From positions 310,001 to 374,000 of the forward strand of contig CAXHTR010000001.1 of the NCBI GenBank assembly GCA_964019655.1: a DNA stretch of 64,000 nucleotides. The letters run 5' to 3'. The position numbers and the translations under genes were made by a program. Origin of the DNA: Perkinsela sp. pyNocScin1. Taxonomy: Eukaryota; Euglenozoa; Kinetoplastea; Prokinetoplastida; Perkinselidae. The notes under the pieces are model-generated. The model saw only the letters and a program-made list of their open reading frames with translations, was not told where the DNA came from and made no database searches. Positions 28,741 to 38,755 of the stretch are shown here, piece after piece (within the stretch, counting starts at the first letter, position 1; every line of letters begins with the position of its first letter).

Positions 28741-29069
28741 ATACTTAATTAAAATAAAGAGATGAAAAATTGCTCTCGATGCATGTATGAGGGGATATTG
28801 ACTTGATTTTTTTGCATTACATCGCTTGAAGTTTGAATGAACGCGAAGCGGAAGGTTACCGAAACTGCCTAAGTACACTTCTGTGATGTATCACTTTACG
28901 TTTACTGAACGATTCCGATTAAATTCTTCGATTTAACGCATCAGAAGGGCGGAATTCATCGATTTCAAAGAACTCACGTTGAAAGCATCTATTCAACCTC
29001 TCGACCTCAAGAATAGGAAAACAATGGTTTTTCTATCAATAAGAAAAGTCTCACGGTGTAGGCCTCTCC
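28741..29069. other. Intergenic spacer, no gene seen
   Basis: No feature recognised. Confidence 0.45.
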
Positions 29070-30065
29070 TTATGTTTGAAGAAAATTGTTCTCATCGATG
29101 CTCAGCTCTATCCATTCCGGAAGCTTTTGCGCATTGACTTTGCCCAAAAGCATTCTGTTTGCTCGCAGCGAGAGCACTCGAAGACCCAGCGGAAGATGAT
29201 CCAGGCAAACCTCACCGAAAAAATCATTCTCAGATAGATTCAGCTCCTCAAGGTCTTCTGGAAGGTTGGACAAGGCAATGCTGCCCGAGAGCCGATTGCA
29301 ATGGAGGTCGATCTCCCTCAGTTTTCTCGGAAGATTTTCTAACTCTATACTTCCCACAAAGGCGTTGGACGATAGAACAAGGGACTCGAGGCGTTCTGGA
29401 AGCTGTGTCAGGCACAGCGTGCCCTCCATCGCATTCAAAGCCATTTCAAAATACTGGAGCTTATGCGGCAGGCTCTTCAGGTCGAGTGTGCCTTTGATTT
29501 TATTGTGCGTCAAAAATAGCGCACTGAGGTTTTGTGGGAACCGTCTGACATTCAAAGTGCCTTCTATCGAATTGGCCGTGAGGCCGAGGAAAGCAAGGTT
29601 TCTCGGCAACTTCTCTGTCGCGATTGTGCCTTGTACGTGACAATTAAAGATGTCAATTGAAATGAGACTTTTGGGTAGGCAAGAAAAATCAATTGCCTGT
29701 GCGAATTTTGCTTCGGAAATTTTGAGAAACTCCATACCGCAGGGAAGCGTTTCGGTGTCGAGCACAAAGGCCACATCGGCAAAGGTAATTTCTATGCTTA
29801 TTAGCCTTCTCGGGAGCGCATTCAGTGAAACTGTCTCTTTCCCTTTCAAGACTTCTCTCCATGAGAAGGCCAGCACATTCTCATCGGCATCGCATACAAC
29901 ACTCGTCCATTTGCAAACGTTGAGGAATTCATCTTCGGATAGCTGGAATCGCCGCTGTGTCGCTTCGTCGCACTGCATGATGAGCATCTCGAGGAGCGTC
30001 TGGTCGCTGAATGTGGAGAGATCGGCGCGGGCAGTGTGGTCAGCAGCAGAGATAATGAGCAGCAT
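29070..30065 (-). CDS. LRR family protein (standard), 331 aa
   Basis: Start at 30065 (MLLIISAADHTARADLSTFS) gives the family leader; the frame is open to 30140. The cap is LSEDEFLNVCKWTSVVCDADEN with a cysteine pair. Eleven repeats follow, from ALPRRL to KLPEWI, among them very regular ones (SLPHKLQYFEM, QLPERLESLVL). QC subgroup (IMQCDEATQRRF). An AG lies one base before the chosen ATG on a pyrimidine-rich stretch. Confidence 0.88.
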   Translation of the reverse strand: MLLIISAADHTARADLSTFSDQTLLEMLIMQCDEATQRRFQLSEDEFLNVCKWTSVVCDADENVLAFSWREVLKGKETVSLNALPRRLISIEITFADVAFVLDTETLPCGMEFLKISEAKFAQAIDFSCLPKSLISIDIFNCHVQGTIATEKLPRNLAFLGLTANSIEGTLNVRRFPQNLSALFLTHNKIKGTLDLKSLPHKLQYFEMALNAMEGTLCLTQLPERLESLVLSSNAFVGSIELENLPRKLREIDLHCNRLSGSIALSNLPEDLEELNLSENDFFGEVCLDHLPLGLRVLSLRANRMLLGKVNAQKLPEWIELSIDENNFLQT

Positions 30066-30405
30066 ACTTAATTGAAGAAATACGCATCTTGAGATATTCT
30101 CGTTCGAGCAAACACATGCGATCGATCGAAATTTTATCAAAATTATCTTTAATCACTTTCACGAAGTCTTGGTGCACTTGCAAGTCATTCAGTCATTCAC
30201 CACCCCACCTTCAGGGCATTCCACGCAGAAAGTATGTCAGTTCAGTCGAATACCATTCTAAATTTCGCTTCAATCACAAAATATGCATATTTACGGGAAT
30301 TAATCGCGAGTGCCGATTCGAAATCTGCTATGCGACTTTTATACCAAATATTCTTTATTCAAATGAAGATGATGCTTTTACCTATGAGGGATTCCATTGA
30401 TCAAT
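30066..30405. other. Intergenic spacer, no gene seen
   Basis: Only the in-frame extension of the gene to the left (to 30140); nothing else recognised. Confidence 0.45.
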
Positions 30406-31278
30406 CTAGTCTATCCACGTTCGGGTTATTGGTGATCCTTTGAGATATACCAAGGTTTTTGCATCTTTTGACACCAAAACAGTCCCTGAAAGCTCAGGCA
30501 GGCGCTCGAGCATGAGATGCCAGAGGCTGGCAGGCAGGCTGTGTGCCACGATTTCTCCTTCGAAATCGTTCTTGGAGAGGATCAGTGTTCTTAGCTTTCC
30601 TGGAAGACTCGATAGGTCGAGCTGGCCACCTAGGCAGTTGCCTGATATGTTCAGCTTTTCTAAGGCTGGGGGCAATGCGCTGAGGGACACTTTTCCGCTG
30701 AATGCATTGCAGTGCAACTCTAGGGTAAGGAGCGAATGTGGGAGCTTATCCAGACGAATCTCGCCATAGAATCGATTGTTCTGGAGCTTCATGAACTTCA
30801 ACGGCGGTTGCCACGATGCGCAGTCGATCGTCCCTCGGGCACTGCAGAAATTCAAGCCAAAGTGCTCTATCTTTGGAGGTAGGTCCGCTATGTATACCTC
30901 TCCATCGACTGGATCGTCAATGATGAAAAAGTTTGTGAGTCCTTGTGGCAGCTTCTGTATATCTATGGAAAGTTTCGCTCCTGCATTGGAAAGCTCGAGA
31001 ATCGTCAGGTTCGGTGGCAAAGCATTCAAGGAGATAACCCCATCACTCTCGAGAATGTCATCCCACTCGATGGTGGTGATGGTGCCGTCTGGGTCACATT
31101 TTATGCCAATGCTGCCCTTGCTGCAGAAATCGATGTAATTTCCGTTGGCATCTTGAAAGTGTTCTCGTGTCCATGCGCTACACTGCTCAAGAAAGTTCTC
31201 GAGGAGGGTCTGGTCAGAGAAGCTGCCGATATTTGGGCGTGCGAGGGCAGTGTCGGCAGAATAGAGCAATATGTTCAT
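30406..31278 (-). CDS. LRR family protein (standard), 290 aa
   Basis: Leader MNILLYSADTALARPN, then IGSFSDQTLLENFLEQCSAW. The cap is DANGNYIDFCSKGSIGIKCDPDG, with a longer gap between the cysteines and no Trp. Eight repeats follow, including SWQPPLKFMKL. The last part, HLMLERLPELSGTVLVSKDA, is shared with the neighbour 31468-32436 (LKLENLPDLSGTIDLSSGA). The two are tandem duplicates. Confidence 0.88.
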   Translation of the reverse strand: MNILLYSADTALARPNIGSFSDQTLLENFLEQCSAWTREHFQDANGNYIDFCSKGSIGIKCDPDGTITTIEWDDILESDGVISLNALPPNLTILELSNAGAKLSIDIQKLPQGLTNFFIIDDPVDGEVYIADLPPKIEHFGLNFCSARGTIDCASWQPPLKFMKLQNNRFYGEIRLDKLPHSLLTLELHCNAFSGKVSLSALPPALEKLNISGNCLGGQLDLSSLPGKLRTLILSKNDFEGEIVAHSLPASLWHLMLERLPELSGTVLVSKDAKTLVYLKGSPITRTWID

Positions 31279-31467
31279 GTTTTGGAAGTAAATTTGTAGA
31301 AGATAGACAACTTTTTGCTTTGCGAACGGAATTTTTCACTCAGTCTCTAACCGAATGAAATTAAATTTATCTCTTGATTATAGGAGGTTGTACCTCGTTA
31401 TGACTTCCTTTGCTTTTGCTCGTGAGCTGTTTATCAGCGGCTTTCTATTGGAAATCTTTGGTGCACC

Positions 31468-32436
31468 CTACTGCACTGCACATGTTGACCCATCAACTTC
31501 TTTTCCTCGAACATCTGCTCGAATGACTTTGATTGGTGAATTCTCAGTATACATGTAGATCTCCCGGGGTGCACCACTGGACAAGTCGATTGTTCCGGAA
31601 AGATCCGGTAGATTCTCGAGCTTGAGGTGCTGCAGCCCAGCAGGCAGGTCTCTCCCCTGAAGCAAAATTTCCCCTGAAAAATTATTTTTGGAAAGATCGA
31701 GTGTGTTCAGGTGCTCTGGAAGGCTTGCTAGGTTCACTTTGCCGCTAAAATGGTTATTCTCGAGGGTGAGCCTTTCTAAAAATCGAGGCAGTGCACATAA
31801 TGTAACACTCCCAGTAAATTGATTGTAGCCCAGGTCAAGTCTTTTGAGCGTATTCGGGAGAGCATCCACATTGACTTCCCCATAAAACTTGTTGACATAA
31901 AGACTCAAAGAGCGCAAAGGTGGGCGTAAGGCCGTGCAGTTGAGCGTTCCATGCGCATTGCAGTAGCTCACACAAAAGCCCTCCATGCCTGGGGGCAAGT
32001 GCTCAACATCGATTCTTCCGGCGTCTTCAACCTGATACATTCCAAAAGTCTTGAGGCTTTGCGGCAGTTTTTTTACTGTGACGGAAATCGAATTCAGCGT
32101 TGTAAAAGGGCATGAGAGCGCAAAAGAGATGAGGTTTGGCGGCAGCATATCCAGGGAGAGAACATCACGAACCTCCAGCTTGTCTTTCCATTCGATATTG
32201 GTGACATTTCCGGCGGCGTCGCACGTGATGCCGTGACCGTGATCATCTGTAGCACAAAAGTCGACGTAGTTCCCATCCGCATCTTTAAATTCGACGTGGT
32301 TCCCTTCCGCATCATATTGCGTAAGCTCAGTGCACTGCTCGAGCATATTCTCGATGAGTATCTGATCGGAGAAGCTGGATATATCCGGACGTGCGAGGTC
32401 AGCACACGTGTCGGCCGAGTAGAGAATAAGGTACAT
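31468..32436 (-). CDS. LRR family protein with duplicated cap motif, 322 aa
   Basis: Leader MYLILYSADTCADLARPD. The cap region carries the D-x-x-G-N motif twice in a row: DAEGNHVEFK, then DADGNYVDFC, encoded by two adjacent 30-base units (32261-32320). The next cysteine motif is HGHGITCDAAGN. Eight repeats follow, ending with NLPDLSGTIDL. Tandem partner of 30406-31278. On the - strand TTACTTTCTAG ends one base before the ATG. Confidence 0.88.
   Translation of the reverse strand: MYLILYSADTCADLARPDISSFSDQILIENMLEQCTELTQYDAEGNHVEFKDADGNYVDFCATDDHGHGITCDAAGNVTNIEWKDKLEVRDVLSLDMLPPNLISFALSCPFTTLNSISVTVKKLPQSLKTFGMYQVEDAGRIDVEHLPPGMEGFCVSYCNAHGTLNCTALRPPLRSLSLYVNKFYGEVNVDALPNTLKRLDLGYNQFTGSVTLCALPRFLERLTLENNHFSGKVNLASLPEHLNTLDLSKNNFSGEILLQGRDLPAGLQHLKLENLPDLSGTIDLSSGAPREIYMYTENSPIKVIRADVRGKEVDGSTCAVQ
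32261..32320 (-). repeat. 30-base tandem duplication inside an LRR gene
   Basis: Units 32261-32290 and 32291-32320 begin TCGACGTAGTTCCCATCCGC and TCGACGTGGTTCCCTTCCGC on the + strand. The copy adds ten residues and preserves the frame. Confidence 0.85.
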
Positions 32437-33105
32437 TCTAGAAAGTAATAATACAATGAGATGAAATGTGATTCGGAAATCTCAGAAGCGGTGTGCGCAA
32501 AGGTATCAATAAACAAAGGGCGGATATGCAAAAAGTGGTCAAACTATGGCTCATGGACAGCACTTTTCGAAGCCTTTACCAAGTTTACGTTCGGTCACTA
32601 CGTTACTCAATCAAGTAACTCAATGTGCCCTGAAACTTTATATTTGGACCCCTCACCAAATAAAAAAAATCTCCTTCGACAAGCTCATGTAAGTTTGATT
32701 CGTGAATTTGAGCTCCGCATCATCTTATAGTTAATAGCTATAGTACATCAACCCTGGAGTCAATATCATTTGCAGTCTGAATTCGCAGAATTCACTGGGT
32801 CCTCAAAGAAATATAACTAACTATCGATCCCTCACTTATATACGTGTAAGAGATTCTATCTTACATTCAAACGCTCCAAGTTCCATTCTGGCAACTCACC
32901 CTATCGAGCCCATTTTAGCTGCTTGGCTTTCTCTTTACTCGATTCACAATTATCTATCAGGTTGACATGTGAAGGATTTTCTTCATTGAATGAGAGGTAA
33001 TATCGTAAGAAAGTATCGAATACTCGTTTCTTAGCGAAAAACATAGCCATTGATTCATTATTCATCTCTATATCATCATTATCATTGATAGCATATGAAA
33101 CATCC
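32437..33105. other. Intergenic spacer, no gene seen
   Basis: AT-rich; small open frames only, without similarity. Confidence 0.45.
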
Positions 33106-33888
33106 CTATTCAATTTTGAACACAGCATTCTCTGGAACTCTCCCCGAAAATTCCACTTGCTCGAAAGCATTGTATTGGAGAAGGAGATTGGTCAGATTCT
33201 CAAACACGTTGTCGCCCACGTGCAATTTCCCCTCGAAAGAATTCGCACTCAGGTTGAGCATGTAGAGAGACGTAGGTAGACCCTGTACGATAAGATCGCC
33301 AAAGAGCTTATTATCTTCCATGTTGATCGCAGCGATAGTCTCCGGTAGGTGCTGCAGGTCGACTGTGCCTGTGATCGCATTCTCATAGAGCGTGAGGAAC
33401 TCGAGGCTCGGCGGTAGGGTGCAGAGGTCGATCGTCCCGCTGATGGCGTTCTGGTATAGGTTGAGCTCATTCAGCGTCTCTGGGAGCTTCGCCGTGTCGA
33501 TGGACCCTGTCAGCGCGTTGGCCTGCAGCATTATCGCGAACATTTTTCGGGGGAAATCCGATGCACTGAAGGTGCCCTCGATGCCACCGTGCTCGATGCA
33601 TATATTTCGCACAGTGGGTGGCAGCCACTGAAAGTGCATTGTACCGGCGTAGTCGTCGCTCTGCCACGGGTTCTCGACGTATGTGACCTCTCCTTGGTCG
33701 TTGCAGGTAACGCCAGGCCAGGCGGTGATATCGAGGAAGTCGCCGCCGCGGGGGCGACGGAACTTGGTTTGTGTGTTGATGTTCTCTATCATGAGCTCCA
33801 TGCGCTCTTGCTGTGTGAGATGATTAACATTGAAGCGGCCAATGTGGCTAATGTCAGCGCTGTGGAGCAAGGCGATGATATAAGGCAT
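33106..33888 (-). CDS. LRR family protein (standard), 260 aa
   Basis: Start at 33888 (MPYIIALLHSADISHIGRFN) chosen from the family leader and the acceptor-like TTTCAG nine bases upstream; the frame is open to 34062. The cap is RGGDFLDITAWPGVTCNDQGE, with one cysteine. Six repeats follow: WLPPTV, DFPRKM, KLPETL, TLPPSL, HLPETI and GLPTSL. They are followed by a cap segment (NVFENLTNLLLQYNAFEQVE) that differs from the 23-residue spacing. Confidence 0.87.
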   Translation of the reverse strand: MPYIIALLHSADISHIGRFNVNHLTQQERMELMIENINTQTKFRRPRGGDFLDITAWPGVTCNDQGEVTYVENPWQSDDYAGTMHFQWLPPTVRNICIEHGGIEGTFSASDFPRKMFAIMLQANALTGSIDTAKLPETLNELNLYQNAISGTIDLCTLPPSLEFLTLYENAITGTVDLQHLPETIAAINMEDNKLFGDLIVQGLPTSLYMLNLSANSFEGKLHVGDNVFENLTNLLLQYNAFEQVEFSGRVPENAVFKIE

Positions 33889-33897
33889 TGTAATTGA

Positions 33898-33910
33898 CTG
33901 AAATGAGAGA
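33898..33910 (-). promoter_or_regulatory. Candidate trans-splice acceptor
   Basis: On the - strand TCTCTCATTTCAG ends nine bases before the ATG at 33888. Confidence 0.5.
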
Positions 33911-33997
33911 AAATCTTGTGCTTTATTGTGAAAAACAGAAAAAGGATTCAATACAGGGGGAGCTTTCCTCTCTACGGAAAAGCACGTTTTGAAAAGT

Positions 33998-34375
33998 TTA
34001 AATTGAGAAAGTGTCAAAGAAGAGAATGTCCATGACAGATGCGATGAGAAAAATAAGGACATCTTGTGGCACCCACTGCAGGTCGATGCTGCCCTCTAGT
34101 CCCACTATGTGGGTGCTTACTATGTGATTTCTCCTATGGCACGCAGTGTGCGTGCTTTCCTCAAATGCGATATTGATAACGCTTCCATCCTGTACTTGCA
34201 CGCCGGGCCAGTCGTTGACGTCAAGGAATGCACCATCGGCACTCTTTACGCTTTGAAGGTTCTTTATATCGGCGACAAGGAGCTCCATTAGGGTCTGGTC
34301 GGAGAATGTGGAAACATCGACGTGTCCACATGCTGAGATATCGCAGGTGACGAGACTAACAATTGTACCGTCCAG
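33998..34375 (-). pseudogene. Truncated LRR gene: cap only, start codon lost
   Basis: After a TGA at 34376-34378 the frame reads LDGTIVSLVTCDISACGHVD, then VSTFSDQTLMELLVADIK, a family leader and SDQ motif without any initiating Met. The first ATG is the internal M of 'LMELL' (34288). The cap follows (SADGAFLDVNDWPGVQVQDG) and one partial repeat (GSIDLQWVPQDVLIFLI); the frame then ends in unrelated residues at 33998. All later repeats are missing. It lies directly upstream of the intact gene 33106-33888. Confidence 0.8.
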
Positions 34376-35108
34376 TCATAAGTTACCAGAAATTGATCTA
34401 TTCCATATAAAAGTTACCAAAGTGTTACTGTTTTTCATAGGGCCCGTTTCTTCTCAGTCCACGAAAAAGTTACCATGACACCTACCCCATATTTTTTTTG
34501 ACTCGCTTCAACGACGAAATTTTCGAAAGACTGGTGATTGAAAGACGCCACAATGATCAGTACTGGAAACTTCACAAGACTTATATTAAAATGACCTGAA
34601 AAAAAATCTTGGTAGCTTTTGTTTGGACTGTACAAATGACCATTCACTCGAAATAGCACGTAATAATCAAACGGTCACTCTGAATCAAACAGACTTACTT
34701 TCTGCGGAATCTCAGTGAACTATGTGAGCGTTTCTTTTACCTTCCAGGGGTCCTACAGAGGTTGATTGAAACATTGTCTAACCTAAGACATCAATATTGG
34801 ACCTTATTTTTACTCGACTTAAGCGATATACGTAGATGTTGTCTCAATATCCATACTCGAGCCAATAAACGTTACTGCCCTCATTCGGTTCCCAGAAAAT
34901 TGAACCATCAACACGAACATACAAACATGCGTTCACTTTCTTATCTCTCTCCGTCTATTGCACATTTCTCTCTTTTTATAAATTTCAAAGAAGCGAAAGA
35001 AAGGCTGCACTACACAAAGAAAATAGAAGACAGTATATAAGTACAGTATAAGTATATATAAATCAGAGTCTTTCAGGTATTGGACACACTTCTCTAAAAC
35101 CGAGTAAC
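34376..35108. other. Intergenic spacer, no gene seen
   Basis: No gene recognised. A TATATAA-rich stretch lies at 35032-35062, just beyond the 3' end of the next - strand gene. Confidence 0.45.
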
Positions 35109-36467
35109 CTACCGGCTTGTCAATTGCTGAATCGGGTTTCCATCGTAAATTAGCTCAACAGACCTCAGAACTCCGTGAAGGTTCTCTATATTATTGTTCG
35201 AAATATTGAAGAAATCAAGATGCGCAGGCACACTTCCAAAATAAATATCCCCTGCGAAGCGATTTTCGGCCGCATGAATGCTTACGAGGCCGCGAGGTAG
35301 ATTCGATAGCTTGATGGACCCTGAAAATTCATTTCCAGAAATGTCAAGCTCATTCAGATCCCGCGGCAGCTGCGTAAAGTCGACGCCCCCCGTAAAGCGA
35401 TTGTCTTCGGTGTATAAGTATCGCATGGTCGGTGGCAGCACCGAGGTCTCGAGCGTCCCCTCAAATCGATTTGTGCCAATGTCGAGCGTATCGATTTGCT
35501 TGGGCAAGTCTTTGAAGCCGAACGTCCCGGTGTACTCGCCCTTCTCCATGCTCAAATTTAGGAGTGCCCGCGGAAGTGCCGCCACATCGATGGTGCCCCC
35601 GAACGGGATCATCTCAACGCGCAGCTGTGTGAGTGTTTTCGGCAAATTTTGTATTGCAAAATTTCCTGTGAGCGCATTGTGGCCGATGACGAGCTCTTCG
35701 AGGTTATCGGGCAGCGACTGCATGTCGACCTCTCCACGCATTGCGTTGCGGGCGATATGGAAGGCCACGAAGGTCTTCGGGACGTTCGCAAAGTGAATGC
35801 CACCGGTGATCGCGTTGTCTCTGAGGTCGATGTTCTCGAGGCACGGGCTGAGTGCTGTGAGGTCGATTTCCCCGCAAAACTTGTTGTTTCTCGCGAAGAG
35901 CTGCTCGAGGGGCACTGGCAAGCGTGTCAGGTCGACTGAGCCCGTAAAATCATTGATCGACAAACTGAGGACCTCGAGCTTCGGTGGGAAGGTCGTCCAA
36001 TCGATAGTCCCCACCAGCTTATTCGTGTCAGCGCTGAAATGCTCGAGGTTTACTGGAAGCTTTTCGGTCTCGAGGAACCCCATAAAACTGTTCCCCTCGA
36101 TCTCAAAGTCTGTCAGCGCAGATGGCAGGTCCCTGGCGCTAAAAGACCCGTCGAGCGCATTGTGATTAAGGAAAATGGCCTGGACTGTGTCGGGAAGATA
36201 GGAAAAGTTTATGCGGCCCGCGAGCTTGAAATCTTCGGGGCCATCGTCCTCATTATTCAGGTGCACCTCAGTGACATTCTGGTCCGCGTCAAGCCTGAGA
36301 CATTCCCACTGCTCGATGTCGAGGAAGTTGCCGTGGTCGTCAGTGAGCTGTGACTTGTTTTCGGTCCCGCCGATGAATACCTCCATGCGGGATTGTGTGG
36401 ACATGAGCGCCGGGTCGAGCCGGCCGAGGGCCGCGTCGGTAGATGAGAGAAAGATGGTGGCTAGCAT
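35109..36467 (-). CDS. Type L LRR protein, 452 aa
   Basis: Paralogue of 6227-7597 across the strand switch. Start at 36467 (MLATIFLSSTDAALGRLD); the frame is open to 36527 and includes MCFPPW, as in the paralogue. The cap is DDHGNFLDIEQWECLRLDAD. There are fifteen repeats in the same order as the paralogue, including ALSPCLENIDL and NVPKTFVAFHI, and the same final IQQLTSR. The 5' flank (about 36468-36560) also matches, so the duplicated unit exceeded the coding region. Confidence 0.88.
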   Translation of the reverse strand: MLATIFLSSTDAALGRLDPALMSTQSRMEVFIGGTENKSQLTDDHGNFLDIEQWECLRLDADQNVTEVHLNNEDDGPEDFKLAGRINFSYLPDTVQAIFLNHNALDGSFSARDLPSALTDFEIEGNSFMGFLETEKLPVNLEHFSADTNKLVGTIDWTTFPPKLEVLSLSINDFTGSVDLTRLPVPLEQLFARNNKFCGEIDLTALSPCLENIDLRDNAITGGIHFANVPKTFVAFHIARNAMRGEVDMQSLPDNLEELVIGHNALTGNFAIQNLPKTLTQLRVEMIPFGGTIDVAALPRALLNLSMEKGEYTGTFGFKDLPKQIDTLDIGTNRFEGTLETSVLPPTMRYLYTEDNRFTGGVDFTQLPRDLNELDISGNEFSGSIKLSNLPRGLVSIHAAENRFAGDIYFGSVPAHLDFFNISNNNIENLHGVLRSVELIYDGNPIQQLTSR

Positions 36468-36770
36468 TTTTTGATAGAAGAATTGACTCGACCAAGGAGG
36501 AAAACACATGCATACGCACGCATGCATTCTTACGAATTATTCACGAGACACTCATAAATTGTTTTGACACTCTTACCTTTTCAGCCATCAATGATGGACC
36601 ATATTTTAACAAAATTCCAATCCCTGGATGTTGATCTTTCGAACAAAAGGCAAATATATGAAAAAAAAATTGAAAAAAGTTATCCTGAGCCTAGGAGATG
36701 CTCGTATATCGAACAACATATATGTGAGAAGTATGCTGCACAGAAACTTTCTACAATAATTTGGACATAA

Positions 36771-37436
36771 TCAATCGAGAACATTTATCGGAAGATCCGC
36801 CTCAACTGTATATACTCGGGACCTATCCGCTGGGTCTGCGCATCGTATGTCAGTGAACCCGCAGTCGACGAAATCCAGGTACATCCGGCCACCAGGTAGT
36901 TTTCCAACGAAAATTGTCTTTTCTCGTAGGTTCTTCTCATTGATAGAAATATGTGTGATGCTCGCTGGAAGATTGACGATACTCGTCAGGCCTGTTATTT
37001 CATTATGCATGATAAAAAGCATATTGAGCCCCGACGGCAGGTTGCCAAGGTCAACTGTCCCCTTCATTTGTGTTCGCTGGAGAGTAAAGTACTTGAGCGA
37101 TCGTGGAAAGTTCGATGTGTCGATTTCGCCATGAACCGGCTGGTTATATATTTTGCAGCGGATGAGCTTTGGCGGCAGCGATTGGAAATGCATAGACCCG
37201 CGGAGCTTGACACTTATGCAATGCCAATCGATGTGTGTCACGTTTTGATCTTCATCGCATCTGATCTTGCGCCATGTACATGCGTTGTCTGCATCGCCAC
37301 CCATCGCAGCACGGGACTTTTCGTAGTCGTCGGGAACGTAGAAGAGCTCCATCAGCATGTGGTCGGTCAGCATACCGGGGTCGAAGCGGCCGAGTGAAGT
37401 GTTATCGGCAGTGAGGAAGTAGATCGTGGAGTGCAT
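36771..37436 (-). CDS. Type A LRR protein, 221 aa
   Basis: Leader MHSTIYFLTADNTSLGRFD, then PGMLTDHMLMELFY. The cap is GDADNACTWRKIRCDEDQNV. Five repeats follow with type A marks: EIDTSNFPRSLKYFTL, VNLPASITHISI and IFVGKLPGGR. The tail is FTDIRCADPADRSRVYTVEA. Closest to 39853 and 4029. Intact. Confidence 0.86.
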   Translation of the reverse strand: MHSTIYFLTADNTSLGRFDPGMLTDHMLMELFYVPDDYEKSRAAMGGDADNACTWRKIRCDEDQNVTHIDWHCISVKLRGSMHFQSLPPKLIRCKIYNQPVHGEIDTSNFPRSLKYFTLQRTQMKGTVDLGNLPSGLNMLFIMHNEITGLTSIVNLPASITHISINEKNLREKTIFVGKLPGGRMYLDFVDCGFTDIRCADPADRSRVYTVEADLPINVLD

Positions 37437-37807
37437 GGGTAAAATCCGAAGTAAAATTATTTTGAAATAAGTAATAATTTTTCAGCTGACGATCACTTAG
37501 AAATAATTGAAGCTTGTTGAGAAAAGGAATAGCACTGGGATAGTTTTGTCCATGATTCTCCAATATGACCTCTGAAGATCAAGTCACAAATCATCTTCTC
37601 TGCAAATGATCGTACAATGGCTGTGTCTTGGTAAATCTTGTTGCAGTGAGCAGATTTACTAATAAGATAGGATTTACTTTGATACAGATGATAATTCTTC
37701 CGCATTTGTATGTTCTTGTCGAATAAAAACATTCTTTTACTCCGAAACTCTTCTGCAGGAAGGTGCTCCTATCTTCCCCACTTCGGCCACTCAGCTACAC
37801 CCATCAC
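37437..37807. other. Intergenic spacer, no gene seen
   Basis: Separates the LRR array from the L7Ae-domain gene; nothing recognised. Confidence 0.45.
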
Positions 37808-38356
37808 TCAAAATTTCACGACTTTCAGCCTTTGCCCTTCCGTTCGTATCTTTTTCAAGAGGTCAAAGGCCCCGTCCGCGTCTCGTATCGTAACCACGCC
37901 GGGCGCGGACCCGGGGAAGTGGAAAATCTGCTTCAACGTCGCCCGCGACAGCGCAAATATATACTGGACATTGTGCTCGCAGCAGAGGCGGATGAGCTCT
38001 TCGATGCTTTCGACAAAGTCTGCGGCTACGTCCGGCGCTACAATGAGAATGACGCATTTTCCCAGTTCAATCGCCTTCTTCGCCTGCTTCATGCCGATAT
38101 CGTACCGCTTCTTGGCCTTGTGCTTCGCCGGTGCCATTTTGTACGTCCGGCGCTGAAAACAATACAGTTTTTCGAGAAAGTCTTTGACGATAATGTCGAG
38201 CTCTTGCGTGAGCTTCTGGTCGACATACGATGCGATATGCAGCGAGCCATAAATGCGTGGAAGGTTAAGATGTTGGTTGCTTGTCTCTTTTTCGGTTGTT
38301 TCGACTTCTTCGACTTTCGAGTGTTCAATGTTTTCATCATCGCTTGAAGTTGGCAT
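37808..38356 (-). CDS. L7Ae-domain RNA-binding protein, SBP2-like, 182 aa
   Basis: Predicted to bind kink-turn RNA. An acidic tail (1-28) is followed by a helix (SYVDQKLTQELDIIVKDFLE, 43-62), the basic segment FQRRTYKMAPAKHKAKKRYD (67-86) and an L7Ae fold (87-172) with IFALSRATLKQ (133-143). The helix, the FQ.R.Y..P.K...KRR-type segment and FAL.R..L are marks of the SECIS-binding protein SBP2 family, which brings the selenocysteine factor to the ribosome; NHP2 and L30 lack this upstream block. Much shorter than animal SBP2. NHP2 or another L7Ae protein remains the alternative. Acceptor-like AAATAG lies two bases before the ATG. Confidence 0.72.
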   Translation of the reverse strand: MPTSSDDENIEHSKVEEVETTEKETSNQHLNLPRIYGSLHIASYVDQKLTQELDIIVKDFLEKLYCFQRRTYKMAPAKHKAKKRYDIGMKQAKKAIELGKCVILIVAPDVAADFVESIEELIRLCCEHNVQYIFALSRATLKQIFHFPGSAPGVVTIRDADGAFDLLKKIRTEGQRLKVVKF

Positions 38357-38755
38357 TCCTATTTAAGGAAGATGTATGAGAGGAAAAACAAATTTGAAAA
38401 CCTGGCCATCGCTATTATCGACAGACACAATTAAAGCCCAGTTATCCTCGGCGACCCCAAAAATCCTATATAATAAGATTCTGATAAAAAGATTATATTC
38501 TTCCACAGCCCTTCAGCGTATATAGGCGCTCTTTCTTTGTATCGACCCCTCCCACGGGTGCTTCTTAAATATCAAACAAACTTTGCAGGAAATGGTGCGT
38601 TATGGCTTTCATCTTGATACGAAGGTCTTCTGTATTGCATGAAAGTTGCGTTTTTGAAAGGACCTCTTTCAATGTCTCAAGCGCCCAAAATGCAGAAATC
38701 GCATGAAAATGCACTCGAGAAGTGCCATTTCGACCATGACCTCATCATCTTTACT
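38357..38755. other. Intergenic spacer, no gene seen
   Basis: No feature recognised. Confidence 0.45.

Noticed and set aside
37808-38356. NHP2/H-ACA protein assignment
   Set aside because: It was my first reading from the L7Ae fold; the helix and basic block before the fold and FALSRATL fit SBP2 better. Not fully excluded.
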